Positions 8,698 through 17,127 of a DNA stretch of 64,000 nt are shown piece after piece; position 1 is the first letter of the stretch; every line of letters starts with the position of its first letter. The DNA is from Nocardioides sp. Root240 (lineage in GTDB: Bacteria > Actinomycetota > Actinomycetes > Propionibacteriales > Nocardioidaceae): assembly GCF_001428825.1 (NCBI RefSeq), contig NZ_LMIT01000009.1, forward strand, positions 171,475-235,474, read 5' to 3'. Both the position numbers and the translations under genes were made by a program. A model generated the notes under the pieces. That model saw nothing but the letters and a program-made list of their open reading frames with translations, ran no database searches and had not been told where the DNA came from.

Positions 8698-10242
8698 GTG
8701 GTTGCACCGTCCCGACTCTCCCGCGGCGTCGTCGCCGCAGCGGCGCTGCTCGCCGCCGTCGTCCCGATCGTCGTCGTACCGAGTGCCTCGGCAGACGACG
8801 ACGGCAAGCAGAAGGTCCTCACCTCCTCCGTCGCGCGCGACGAGCGGCGGGTCCGCGCGAACGCCGCGCTGGATCGGGTCGAGAAGATCGCCGACGGTAC
8901 GGCGAGCGAGGCGGAGAAGGCGTCGTACACGATCGCCCGGCGTGACCTGCGCGTCGCGCTGCGCGACCTGGGCCGCGCCGACCAGGCGCGTGCCGCCGCG
9001 ATCCTGGCGCGCCCCGCGACCGACCAGGTGCTGTGCAGCGCGACCACCTGCGTGCGCTGGGCGACCGGCGTCGCCACGCCGCAGTTCGCCCAGTTGGCCC
9101 TGACCACGGTGGACCAGGTGCGGGCCAAGTACCAGGCTGCGGGCTACCGGGCGCCGCTGGGCGACGGCACCTCGGGTGGTGACGCCCGGACAGACGTCTA
9201 CCTCGAGGACAGCGGTTCCGAGGGCCTCTACGGCTACTGCGACTCCGACGACCCGAAGATCTCCACACCCGGCGCCGTCGGGTTCGACGTCTCCGCCTAC
9301 TGCGGCCTCGACAACGACTTCTCGACGTCGCAGTTCCCGGGCAACCCGACCAACAACCTGAAGGTCACCGTCGCCCACGAGTTCTTCCATGCCGTCCAGT
9401 TCGCCTACGACTTCCTCGAGGACGGCTGGTTCATGGAGGGCACCGCGGCCTGGGTCGAGGACGAGATGTACACCGCCGTCAACGACAACCGCCAGTACCT
9501 CTGGACCAGCCAGCTGCGCGCGCCGGGCCGCTCGCTCGACCTCTTCGGCGGCGGCTACCACTACGGCACGTGGCTGTTCTTCCGCTACCTGACCGAGCGC
9601 TTCCCGGGGAAGTCGGGCGGCCTGCCGTCCCTCGTGCGCAGGATGTGGGAGCTGGCCGACGGTGCCGTCGGTGGCCCTGACTACTACTCGATCTCAGCGG
9701 TGGCGCAGGCCCTGGCCGAGCGTGGCACCAACCTGACCACGCAGTACAGCCGCTTCGCGATGGCCAACCGGTCGCCGCGCAGCTTCTACCGCGAGGGCGC
9801 CGCCTACCCGAAGGCAGTGGCGAGCAGCGTCGTCGTCCGTGCCTCCCGTCCCAACGCGCCGGCCACGGCCCGCACGCTCGACCACCTGACCTCGGCCACC
9901 GTTCGCTACGTCCCGTCGCGCACGACCGCCCGCAGCTGGAAGCTCAAGCTGACGCTCAACATGGCCGACCGCGTGCGGGGATCGGCCGCGATCGTCCGCG
10001 TGTTCTACCGCAGCGGCGCGGTGAAGACGATCAACGTCGCGCTGAGCTCGACGGGTGGCGGCGTCGTCCGCGTGCCCTTCTCGACCCGCACGGTCCTCAG
10101 CGTCGAGGTCACCATGGCCAACGCCAGCCGCCGCTTCTACGGCAACACCTGCTTCTCCTACGAGACGCCGCTCTCGTGCGGTGGCGCCACCCCGATGGAC
10201 GACAACCTGCGCCAGGTCGTCGACCCGGTCGCCTACCGCTGA
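8698..10242 (+). CDS. Secreted metallopeptidase-like protein (HExxH)
   Basis: A 514-residue protein with a signal peptide ending near residue 31 (Ala/Val-rich core then SASA-DDD). The central domain holds HEFFHAVQ followed by FMEGTAAWVEDEMY, a zincin HExxH-plus-Glu arrangement like the MXAN_6640 family of putative metalloproteases. The C-terminal 120 residues look like a beta-rich domain. GTG start with GAAGAGG about eight bases upstream. It probably acts outside the cell; the substrate is unknown. Monocistronic between zwf and a convergent LuxR gene. Confidence 0.8.
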   Translation: MVAPSRLSRGVVAAAALLAAVVPIVVVPSASADDDGKQKVLTSSVARDERRVRANAALDRVEKIADGTASEAEKASYTIARRDLRVALRDLGRADQARAAAILARPATDQVLCSATTCVRWATGVATPQFAQLALTTVDQVRAKYQAAGYRAPLGDGTSGGDARTDVYLEDSGSEGLYGYCDSDDPKISTPGAVGFDVSAYCGLDNDFSTSQFPGNPTNNLKVTVAHEFFHAVQFAYDFLEDGWFMEGTAAWVEDEMYTAVNDNRQYLWTSQLRAPGRSLDLFGGGYHYGTWLFFRYLTERFPGKSGGLPSLVRRMWELADGAVGGPDYYSISAVAQALAERGTNLTTQYSRFAMANRSPRSFYREGAAYPKAVASSVVVRASRPNAPATARTLDHLTSATVRYVPSRTTARSWKLKLTLNMADRVRGSAAIVRVFYRSGAVKTINVALSSTGGGVVRVPFSTRTVLSVEVTMANASRRFYGNTCFSYETPLSCGGATPMDDNLRQVVDPVAYR

Positions 10243-10263
10243 CGCACCGTCCGCGGGGCCGGC

Positions 10264-11139
10264 TCAGTCGATGACGCCGGCCTCGCGGGCCAGGCGCACC
10301 GCGTGCACGCGGTTGGTCGCGTGCAGCTTGCGCATCGCGTTCTTCAGGTAGGACTTCACCGTGCTCTCGACGAGCCCGAGCGACTCCGCGACCTGGCGGT
10401 TGCTCTGGCCGAGGGCCACGTGCGCCAGGACGTCGACCTCGCGTGCGGCGAGGCCGGTCGGCGGCTGCGTACGGGGCTGCGCGGGCGTGGGCTCACGCCC
10501 CTCGTCGACCCGGTGCCGCACCTCCTCGAGGCGCTGCCGCAGCGCGTCGTCCTGCACCAGGGCGGCCAGGTCGGCGAGCTCGTCGGAGATGTCGCGGAGG
10601 TCGGCGCGCGTCAGCTGGACGGCGGGTGCGGGCGTGGCGGGAGGTGCGGCGAGCGCCGTCAGCCGGCGGCGGACCTCGTCGTCGACGGCGATGTCGCGCT
10701 CCACCTTGCGGACCAGGGGCAGGAAGGAGTCGTACCAGACGTCGCCGAGCACCACCTGCGTGCGGTGGGCGAGGTAGACGACCATCCGCGGGACGCGGTC
10801 GACCACGATCGGCAGGGCGGTCACCGTCTCGAGCTGCTCGGCGCGCACCGGGCCGTCGTACTGGTGGGTGATGCCGCGCGCGTCGTAGTAGTTGGTGACC
10901 GAGACGGGGCGTCCGATCATCAGCGCCTTGCCGCCCAGGCCGTAGCTGCTGCGGACCCGGAGGCCCTGCAGTGAGCGGGTGTTCGCTCCGTGCAGACTGG
11001 TGATGTCGAGGGCGGTCCCGGCGCTCACGACCGGTCCACCGAAGGCGACGTCGCTGCGGCCGACGGCGCGGAAGTCTGCCAGCGTTCGCAACAGCCGGGC
11101 GCCGTCGTAGGGCGCCTCCGGGAGGAGCTCAGCTGTCAT
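10264..11139 (-). CDS. GAF-like / LuxR-type transcriptional regulator
   Basis: A 291-residue regulator. The first 140 residues resemble a GAF-like sensor domain; residues about 225-285 form a LuxR (GerE) helix-turn-helix with LAAREVDVLAHVALGQSNRQ and VESTVKSYLKNAMRKL. No receiver domain is present, so it is not a typical response regulator. The ATG is preferred over two GTG codons six and nine bases upstream because GGTGAG lies before it, but the start is uncertain. It may control the adjacent monooxygenase operon; that is suggested only by proximity. Confidence 0.75.
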   Translation of the reverse strand: MTAELLPEAPYDGARLLRTLADFRAVGRSDVAFGGPVVSAGTALDITSLHGANTRSLQGLRVRSSYGLGGKALMIGRPVSVTNYYDARGITHQYDGPVRAEQLETVTALPIVVDRVPRMVVYLAHRTQVVLGDVWYDSFLPLVRKVERDIAVDDEVRRRLTALAAPPATPAPAVQLTRADLRDISDELADLAALVQDDALRQRLEEVRHRVDEGREPTPAQPRTQPPTGLAAREVDVLAHVALGQSNRQVAESLGLVESTVKSYLKNAMRKLHATNRVHAVRLAREAGVID

Positions 11140-11152
11140 GCTCACCACGGTA

Positions 11153-11168
11153 GGTGACCGCGATCACA
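11153..11168. promoter_or_regulatory. CRP/GlxR-like palindrome upstream of the LuxR gene
   Basis: On the minus strand this reads TGTGATCGCGGTCACC, i.e. TGTGA-N6-TCAC, close to the TGTGA-N6-TCACA consensus of CRP/GlxR regulators. It sits 14-29 bases before the chosen start codon. Confidence 0.4.
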
Positions 11169-11209
11169 GCGGCAATCCGGCTACCTCCTTAGGGAGGTGG
11201 CCCCAACCC

Positions 11210-12700
11210 TCAGGCGGTGCGGAACTCGTAGTCGTCCAGCGGGAACCGCACCGCCTCGCGGTGGGCCGAGAGGGTCGAGGTCGGCCGCAGCAGCACCGCC
11301 TCGCCGTGCTGGTTGAAGTAGTAGCTGCGGGCCGTCGCGCACTGGCCAGCGTTGAACACCGAGTTCCCGAGCAGTCCGGTCATCCGGTCGAGGAACTCGG
11401 TGTTCGCGCGCTCGGTGACCTCGAAGACGCCGGCACCCTTCTTCTCCATCCCCTCGAGCAGCCGGGCCATGTGGGCCATCTGGGTCTCGATGGTCGTGAA
11501 GTAGGACAGGCCCGAGTAGGAGTAGGGGCTGTTGAGGGAGAAGAAGTTCGGGAACCGCGGCACCGCGATGCCCTCGTAGGCGCTGAACCGGGTCTCGCGC
11601 CACCACTTGCCCAGGTCGCGGCCCTCGCGGCCGATCACCTCGATGGCCGGGAAGTTCACGTCCCACAGGTTGAAGCCGGTCGCCAGCACGAGCACGTCGA
11701 GGTCCGCGCGGTAGCCGTCGACAGTGACGATGCCGCCGGCGTCGACGTGGTCGATCGTGGTGGTCTCGAGATCGACGTGCGGCTTGGTGAAGGTCGGGAA
11801 GTAGGTGTTGCTGAACGTCGGCCGCTTGCACCCGAAGTCGTAGTCGGGAGTGAGCTTGGCGCGCAGCTCCGGGTCCTTGACCTGGCGCCGCAGGTGGGCC
11901 TCGCAGACCCGCTTGCCGAGCTGGTTGGCGGCCGGCAGGTCCTTGAAGTGCAGGACGCCGGCGACCATCAGCAGCTCGAGAATCGATGTCCCGGCCAACC
12001 GGGCAGCCTTCTGCGTCAGTGGCACCCTCGCGAACGCCCCGCGCACGATGCCCGGCACCGGTCCGTCCAGCTTCGGGCTGACGTAGATCGGCGTGCGTTG
12101 GTAGACCGTCAGGTGGTCGGCCACCTTCGCGAGCTCGGGGATCAGCTGGACGGCGGTCGCACCGGTGCCGATGATGCCGATCCGCTTGCCCTGCAGGTCC
12201 ACGTCGTCGTCCCAGCGGGTGGTGTGCATGACCGTGCCGGCGAAGTCCTCGACGCCCGCGATGTCGGGCAGCCTCGGCTGGGAGAGGAAGCCGGTCGCGG
12301 TGACCAGGAAGCGGCCGACGACGGTCTCGCCGCCCTCGATCGCGACGTGCCAGGTCGACGTCTCCTCGTCCCAGCGGGCGCCGTCGACGACGGTGTCGAA
12401 GCGCATCCGGCGGCGCAGGTCGTACTTGTCGGCGACGTGCTCGGCGTACTGCTTGAGCTCGGCGCCGGGGGCGAACAGCCGTGACCAGTGCGGGTTCGGC
12501 TCGAAGGAGTAGGAGTAGGTCGTCGACGGGATGTCGACGGCCAGGCCGGGGTAGCGGTTGACGTGCCAGGTGCCGCCGAGGTCGTCCTCGCGCTCGAGGA
12601 TGACCAGGTCGTCGTACCCGAGGCGCTGGAGCTGGATCGCGGCGCCCATGCCGCCGAAGCCTGCGCCGACGATGACGGCGTCGTGGACGTGCGTGCTCAT
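11210..12700 (-). CDS. Flavin-containing monooxygenase, Baeyer-Villiger type
   Basis: A 496-residue FAD/NADPH enzyme. It has the FAD Rossmann motif GAGFGG at 12-17, the Baeyer-Villiger-like fingerprint FAGTVMHTTRW at 153-163 (FxGxxxHTxxW) and the NADPH Rossmann motif GTGATA at 178-183. Such enzymes insert one oxygen of O2 into ketones to give esters or lactones. Its ATG overlaps the upstream SDR stop by four bases, and the operon also holds a patatin-like hydrolase. An alcohol to ketone to ester to acid route is a plausible inference; the substrate cannot be read from sequence. Confidence 0.88.
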   Translation of the reverse strand: MSTHVHDAVIVGAGFGGMGAAIQLQRLGYDDLVILEREDDLGGTWHVNRYPGLAVDIPSTTYSYSFEPNPHWSRLFAPGAELKQYAEHVADKYDLRRRMRFDTVVDGARWDEETSTWHVAIEGGETVVGRFLVTATGFLSQPRLPDIAGVEDFAGTVMHTTRWDDDVDLQGKRIGIIGTGATAVQLIPELAKVADHLTVYQRTPIYVSPKLDGPVPGIVRGAFARVPLTQKAARLAGTSILELLMVAGVLHFKDLPAANQLGKRVCEAHLRRQVKDPELRAKLTPDYDFGCKRPTFSNTYFPTFTKPHVDLETTTIDHVDAGGIVTVDGYRADLDVLVLATGFNLWDVNFPAIEVIGREGRDLGKWWRETRFSAYEGIAVPRFPNFFSLNSPYSYSGLSYFTTIETQMAHMARLLEGMEKKGAGVFEVTERANTEFLDRMTGLLGNSVFNAGQCATARSYYFNQHGEAVLLRPTSTLSAHREAVRFPLDDYEFRTA

Positions 12701-13572
12701 GCGTTGCTCCGATCGTTGCTGGCGTGGGTGTGGGCGGCCTCGTCGAGCCGCGCCGTGTACGCCGCCCGCGCGGCCGTGTCGGGGTGGAGGGCCCGGTCGC
12801 CCTTCACCACCTTGCGCACCCGGTCCATCACGGGGACCGGTACGAGGTGGGTGCCGGCGGCGATCGCGCCGACGTACCGGGGGACGGCGATCTCGGCCGC
12901 GCGATGGCGCACCGAGCCGACGACGGCGTCGGCGATGTCGCTGGGCTTCACCTTCGGGATCGGCCTCATGTCGAAGCCGGACGCGAGGTCGGTGTCGACG
13001 GCCGACGGCAGGACCGCGGTCAGCGTCACCCCGTGCGGCGCCATCTCCAGGCGGGTCGCGGCGGTGAGGCCGACGACGGCGAACTTGCTCGCGTTGTAGA
13101 CCGCGAGCCCCGGCACGGGGAACTTGCCCGCGAGCGAGGCGATGTTGACGACGTGGCCGCGACGGCGCTCGACCATGCCGGGCAGCACGCGGCGCAGGCC
13201 GTTGATCACGCCCTGGACGTTGACCTCCATGGTCAGCCGGTCGGTCGCCGGGGTCTGCTCGAGGAAGGCGCCGCTCGGCATCACGCCGGCGTTGTTGACC
13301 AGGACGTCGACCGGGCCGTGCTCGGCCTCGGCGGCGCTCACGAAGGCGTCGTACGACGCCGCGTCGGCCACGTCGACGTGGTGGCCGCTCGCGCCGATCT
13401 CCTCGGCGGTGGCGGTGGCCGCGGCGAGGTCGAGGTCGCCGATGGACACCGTGGCGCCCCGCGCGAGGAAGGCCTCCGCGGTCGCGCGACCGATGCCGCG
13501 GGCACCGCCGGTGATGACGACGTGGGCGCCACCGAGGTCGATGCGGGTGGGTCGGTCCGTCGACAGGATCAT
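12697..13572 (-). CDS. Short-chain dehydrogenase/reductase
   Basis: A 291-residue classical SDR: cofactor motif TGGARGIG at 21-28, NNAG at 93-96, catalytic Ser146, Tyr159 and Lys163 (YNASK). Asp in the GDLDL segment after beta-2 favours NAD(H). A C-terminal extension of about 40 residues goes beyond the minimal SDR. It sits between the monooxygenase and the patatin gene with four-base overlaps on both sides, so the three are cotranslated. Likely role is oxidation of a secondary alcohol to the ketone used by the monooxygenase (inference). Confidence 0.88.
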   Translation of the reverse strand: MILSTDRPTRIDLGGAHVVITGGARGIGRATAEAFLARGATVSIGDLDLAAATATAEEIGASGHHVDVADAASYDAFVSAAEAEHGPVDVLVNNAGVMPSGAFLEQTPATDRLTMEVNVQGVINGLRRVLPGMVERRRGHVVNIASLAGKFPVPGLAVYNASKFAVVGLTAATRLEMAPHGVTLTAVLPSAVDTDLASGFDMRPIPKVKPSDIADAVVGSVRHRAAEIAVPRYVGAIAAGTHLVPVPVMDRVRKVVKGDRALHPDTAARAAYTARLDEAAHTHASNDRSNA

Positions 13573-14507
13573 CGGGTGGGCTCCAGGGTCTTGAGGCGGC
13601 GGGAGACGAGGGACGGTGCGCTCCTGCGGGCGGTGGTGCGCACGTCGTCGAGGCGGTCGGCGTCCATGAAGTTGGCGCCCATCGCGCCGAGGTCGGCGCG
13701 GGTGGGCTCGATCCGGGAGACCCGCGCGCCGGCAGCGCGCAGCGCGGCGACCTCGTGGTCGACCCGGCGGGTCATCGGGTGGCGCAGCAGGCGCTCGATC
13801 CGCGCCGCGCCCTTCGCGGGGGCGCCGCCGTGGCTCGACATCGGCGCCACGACCACGACCTCGTCGACGCGACCGGCCGCGACCTCGGGCAGCAGGAGGT
13901 CGGCGGACGTGGGGGAGACCGTCCCGCCGTCGAGCAGCTGGCGGCCGTCGACGGCGACCGGCGGGAACCAGCCGGGTATCGCCCAGCTGGCCGCGATCGC
14001 GGTACCGAGCGTGGTGGTCGGCGCGTCCGGGTGACCGAGCGCGACCCGCTCACCCGTGCGGGCGTCCGCGGCGACCAACCAGGTCGCGGGGTGCTTGGTC
14101 CAGCCGCTGCGGGTCTCGAGCGCGTCGCCGAGCTCGACCAGCCAGTGCGGGTTGCCACCGCCGCGCGGCAGCAGCCCGGCGAGTCCGGCCAGCACGTCCA
14201 CCCGGCGTCGTACGGCGGCGCGGGTCAGGCCGAGCCCGGGCCACCACGGCCGCGGAAGGCCCGGCAGCCTGCCCGGGGCATCGGGGGAGGAGAGGTGCGC
14301 GGCGACCCGGCGGTCGGACGCGGCGTCGATGGCGCAGGCGCGCACGCCGGAGCCCAGCAGGGCGACCAGCTCGGCGCCGGCCGACGTACCGATGAGGACC
14401 TCGGCGGTCCGCGGGTCCCAGCCCTGCCGCTCCAGCTCGGCGAGGACGGCAGCCGTCCAGGCGAAGCCCAGGGTGCCTCCGCACCCGATCACCAGCGCGC
14501 GTCCCAC
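13569..14507 (-). CDS. Patatin-like phospholipase/esterase
   Basis: A 312-residue patatin-fold serine hydrolase with the GCGGTLGFAW oxyanion-loop region at the N-terminus, nucleophile Ser42 in GTSAG and catalytic Asp193 in LLDGG, the Ser-Asp dyad of the family. The GTG start has AGGGGGG four bases upstream; a TTG 18 bases earlier is the only longer option and lacks a ribosome site. First gene of the monooxygenase operon; facing a TetR gene. It could cleave the ester made by the monooxygenase, or act on membrane lipid. Confidence 0.85.
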   Translation of the reverse strand: MGRALVIGCGGTLGFAWTAAVLAELERQGWDPRTAEVLIGTSAGAELVALLGSGVRACAIDAASDRRVAAHLSSPDAPGRLPGLPRPWWPGLGLTRAAVRRRVDVLAGLAGLLPRGGGNPHWLVELGDALETRSGWTKHPATWLVAADARTGERVALGHPDAPTTTLGTAIAASWAIPGWFPPVAVDGRQLLDGGTVSPTSADLLLPEVAAGRVDEVVVVAPMSSHGGAPAKGAARIERLLRHPMTRRVDHEVAALRAAGARVSRIEPTRADLGAMGANFMDADRLDDVRTTARRSAPSLVSRRLKTLEPTR

Positions 14508-14578
14508 GGGCCCCCCTGAGGTCAAAACGGAATGGCGTGTCAGTTTCGGAACGTATCGTCATTTCCTGCGCCCTGCAA

Positions 14579-14584
14579 TAGGCT
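14579..14584 (+). promoter_or_regulatory. -10 element of tetR, leaderless start
   Basis: TAGGCT lies seven bases before the GTG at 14592, the spacing expected if transcription starts at the start codon. Confidence 0.55.
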
Positions 14585-14591
14585 CGTGACC

Positions 14592-15221
14592 GTGACGACA
14601 GTGGAGGCTGGACCCAGTCGCCTCGAGCGGCGCAAGGCCGAGACCCGGCGCGAGATCATCGACGCCGCCTTCACCTGCTTCGCCGAGCAGGGCTACCACG
14701 CGACGGGGATCGCCGACATCGCCGCGCGACTGGGCATCGGCCACGGCACCTTCTACCGCTACTTCGAGAACAAGCGCGACATCGTCGAGCACGTCATCGA
14801 CGACCTGGTCGAGCGCATCGTCGCGACCCTCGGCGCCGAGAACGCCCCCGACGCCGTCAGCACCCTCGACGACTACCGCGCGCAGTCCGAGCGGATCGGC
14901 GCCGGCCTGGCCCGCATCTTCAGCGAGGATCCCCGCGTCCCGCAGCTGCTGCTCTCCGCCGCCGGCATCGACGACGCCATGCGCGAGCGGATGCTCGACC
15001 TCTTCGCCGCGACGGCACCGCTGACCGCCGCCTACCTCGAGCACGGTGTCCACCACGGCTACCTCCGTGCCGACCTCGACGTCGAGTCCACCGCCCAGGC
15101 CATCAACGGCATGATCCTCGGCTCCGTCCTCGCGGCGCTCCGCGATCCGTCGCCCGAGCGGCAGGCGCGGCTGAGCGCCGCGATCCGCGCGGTCATGTAC
15201 GACGGCATCGCCGCGCGCTGA
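14592..15221 (+). CDS. TetR-family transcriptional regulator
   Basis: A 209-residue TetR regulator with an N-terminal helix-turn-helix (IIDAAFTCFAEQGYHATGI, then IAARLGIGHGTFYRYFENK). The GTG at 14592 is chosen because TAGGCT sits seven bases upstream, matching the leaderless promoters seen repeatedly in this window; a GTG two codons earlier is the alternative. Divergent from the patatin-SDR-monooxygenase operon and therefore its likely regulator. I found no convincing palindrome in the spacer. Confidence 0.85.
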   Translation: MTTVEAGPSRLERRKAETRREIIDAAFTCFAEQGYHATGIADIAARLGIGHGTFYRYFENKRDIVEHVIDDLVERIVATLGAENAPDAVSTLDDYRAQSERIGAGLARIFSEDPRVPQLLLSAAGIDDAMRERMLDLFAATAPLTAAYLEHGVHHGYLRADLDVESTAQAINGMILGSVLAALRDPSPERQARLSAAIRAVMYDGIAAR

Positions 15222-15264
15222 AGCCCCCGGCTGCAAGGCCGCGCTGATCGGGGGATCGGCCACT

Positions 15265-15341
15265 CCGTCGCCGAGAGGTGACCTGGATCTCTGGCGCGAC
15301 GGCAATATGTCCATAAAGTCAGTCGAGAAACATTTATTGAC
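15265..15341 (+). other. Hairpin plus AT-rich promoter region before metNIQ
   Basis: CCGTCGC at 15265-15271 pairs with GCGACGG at 15296-15302 around an inner GAGA/TCTC pair. The next 38 bases are unusually AT-rich for this genome and include TAAAGT (15314-15319) as a possible -10 and an ATAAA / TTTAT inverted pair (15313-15317, 15333-15337). The hairpin may terminate the upstream tetR or act as a leader. It does not match the SAM riboswitch classes I know. Confidence 0.4.
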
Positions 15342-15357
15342 GGCAAGGGGGCGCCGG

Positions 15358-16383
15358 ATGATCGAGATCGCCGGACTCACGAAGTCCTACGGGAGCACGA
15401 CCGTGCTCGACGGCATCGACCTGACCGTCGACGAGGGCCGGATCGCCGCGGTGGTCGGCCCGAGCGGGGCCGGGAAGAGCACGCTCGCCCGGTGCATCAA
15501 CCTGCTCGAGCGTCCGACGAGCGGCACCATCGCGGTCAACGGGCAGGACCTGACCCGGCTCTCGCGCCGCGACCTGCGCGAGGCGCGCCGCCAGATCGGC
15601 ACCGTGTTCCAGTCGGCCAACCTGCTGCGGCGGCTGACCGCCGCGCAGAACGTCGCGCTGCCGATGCGCCACGCCGGCCTGCCTGACCAGGAGGTACGAC
15701 GGCGCGTGGCCGAGCTGCTGGAACGCGTCGGCATGCTGCACCGGGCCAACCACTACCCCTCCCAGCTGTCCGGCGGCCAGCGCCAGCGGATCGGGATCGC
15801 CCGCGGCCTCGCGCTCCAGCCGGCCGTGCTGCTCTCGGACGAGGCCACCTCCGGGCTCGACCCGGAGACGACCCTGTCCATCCTCGACCTGCTCGCCGAG
15901 CTGCGGGACGACCTCGGTGTCACGATCCTCGTGATCACCCACGAGATGGACGTGGTGCGTTCCGTCGCGGACCTCGTCGCGCAGCTCGACCACGGACGGA
16001 TCGTCGAGCAGGGGACGGTCTCCGACGTCGTACGACGGTCCAACTCGCCACTCTCGCGCGCCCTGCTGCCGATGCCTCCCGTCGCCGTGGACGAGCAGCT
16101 GCGGGCCTGGGCGGTCCGCTACGAGGGCCCCGAGGTCTCACCGGTGTGGCTGGCGCAGGCCGGCCGCGAGCTCGACACGGACGTCGCCGTGCTCGCCGCG
16201 CTCGTCGAGGCGGCGGGTGACCATCGCGTCGGCCGACTCACCGTCGGCCTCGATCCCCAGCTCGACGACCGCCGCGTGGTCGAGGTCCTCACCCGGTACG
16301 GCGTCGTCGCCGAGCCGGTCGACCGGGCGGTGCTCCGCGCGGTGGCGACGGGGGCGAACGTCGCGGCGGAGGGCGCCGCATGA
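15358..16383 (+). CDS. metN: Methionine ABC importer ATPase MetN
   Basis: A 341-residue ABC ATPase: Walker A GPSGAGKST at 34-42, signature LSGGQRQR near 140, Walker B with LLSDEATSGLD, and the switch ITHEMDVV. The last 75 residues form the NIL-type regulatory domain found in MetN, where methionine binding inhibits transport. The ATG has AAGGGGG six bases upstream; the frame extends 17 codons further but without a ribosome site. It is first in metN-metI-metQ, overlapping metI by four bases. Confidence 0.9.
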   Translation: MIEIAGLTKSYGSTTVLDGIDLTVDEGRIAAVVGPSGAGKSTLARCINLLERPTSGTIAVNGQDLTRLSRRDLREARRQIGTVFQSANLLRRLTAAQNVALPMRHAGLPDQEVRRRVAELLERVGMLHRANHYPSQLSGGQRQRIGIARGLALQPAVLLSDEATSGLDPETTLSILDLLAELRDDLGVTILVITHEMDVVRSVADLVAQLDHGRIVEQGTVSDVVRRSNSPLSRALLPMPPVAVDEQLRAWAVRYEGPEVSPVWLAQAGRELDTDVAVLAALVEAAGDHRVGRLTVGLDPQLDDRRVVEVLTRYGVVAEPVDRAVLRAVATGANVAAEGAA

Positions 16384-17051
16384 TCGCGCTGCTCGGCACG
16401 CCGTGGCCCGACGTGCCGGACCTGATGGTGCCTGCGCTCGGCGAGACCTTCCGCATGGTCGCCGTGGTCATGGCCATCGTCGTCGCCCTGGGCGGTCCGC
16501 TCGGCCTGCTGATCTTCAACACCTCGCCGCTGGGGCTCTTCCCGAACCGCGCCGTGCACGTGTCGATCAGCTGGATCGCCAACCTCGGGCGGTCGCTGCC
16601 CTTCCTGGTGCTGATGGCGGCGGTGATCCCGGTGACCAAGCTCGTCTTCGGGACCACGATCGGCTTCAAGGCCGCGCTGATCCCGATGTCGATCGCCGGC
16701 ATCGCGTTCTTCGCCCGGCTGACCGAGAACGCCGTGCGCGAGGTGCCACGCGACCTGCTCGACGTCGGCCTCGCGGGCGGCAGCAGCAGGTCCCAGATCA
16801 TCACGTCCATCCAGCTGCGTGAGGCGATGCCGGGGCTGGCTGCCGGCCTCACCCTCAATGTCATCGCGATGATCGAGTACTCCGCGATCGCCGGCGCCAT
16901 CGGCTCCGGCGGCGTCGGCTACCTCGCGGTCAACTACGGCTACCGGCGCTTCGACGACAACATCATGATCGCCTGCATCGTGCTGCTGGTCGTGCTCGTC
17001 CAGCTCATCCAGTTCTCCGGCGACCGCGTCGTCCGGGCGCTGTCCCGCTGA
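16380..17051 (+). CDS. metI: Methionine ABC importer permease MetI
   Basis: A 223-residue inner-membrane permease with about five hydrophobic segments and the cytoplasmic EAA-like loop (NAVREVPRDLLDVGLAGG) that docks on MetN. Length matches MetI. Coupled to metN by an ATGA overlap; metQ follows after 76 bases. Confidence 0.9.
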   Translation: MIALLGTPWPDVPDLMVPALGETFRMVAVVMAIVVALGGPLGLLIFNTSPLGLFPNRAVHVSISWIANLGRSLPFLVLMAAVIPVTKLVFGTTIGFKAALIPMSIAGIAFFARLTENAVREVPRDLLDVGLAGGSSRSQIITSIQLREAMPGLAAGLTLNVIAMIEYSAIAGAIGSGGVGYLAVNYGYRRFDDNIMIACIVLLVVLVQLIQFSGDRVVRALSR

Positions 17052-17127
17052 GCCTGTATTCGGTGAATACGGGCCAAGTCCCTCCCCATCCCTCCCTGCG
17101 TCTGCGCAGACCTCGAAAGGAACAGTC

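Noticed and set aside
14508..14591. TetR operator in the patatin/tetR spacer
   Set aside because: Only weak, interrupted symmetry (GGAA ... TTCC) could be found.
15222..15357. SAM riboswitch before metN
   Set aside because: The leader has a hairpin but lacks the conserved blocks of SAM-I or SAM-IV that I know.
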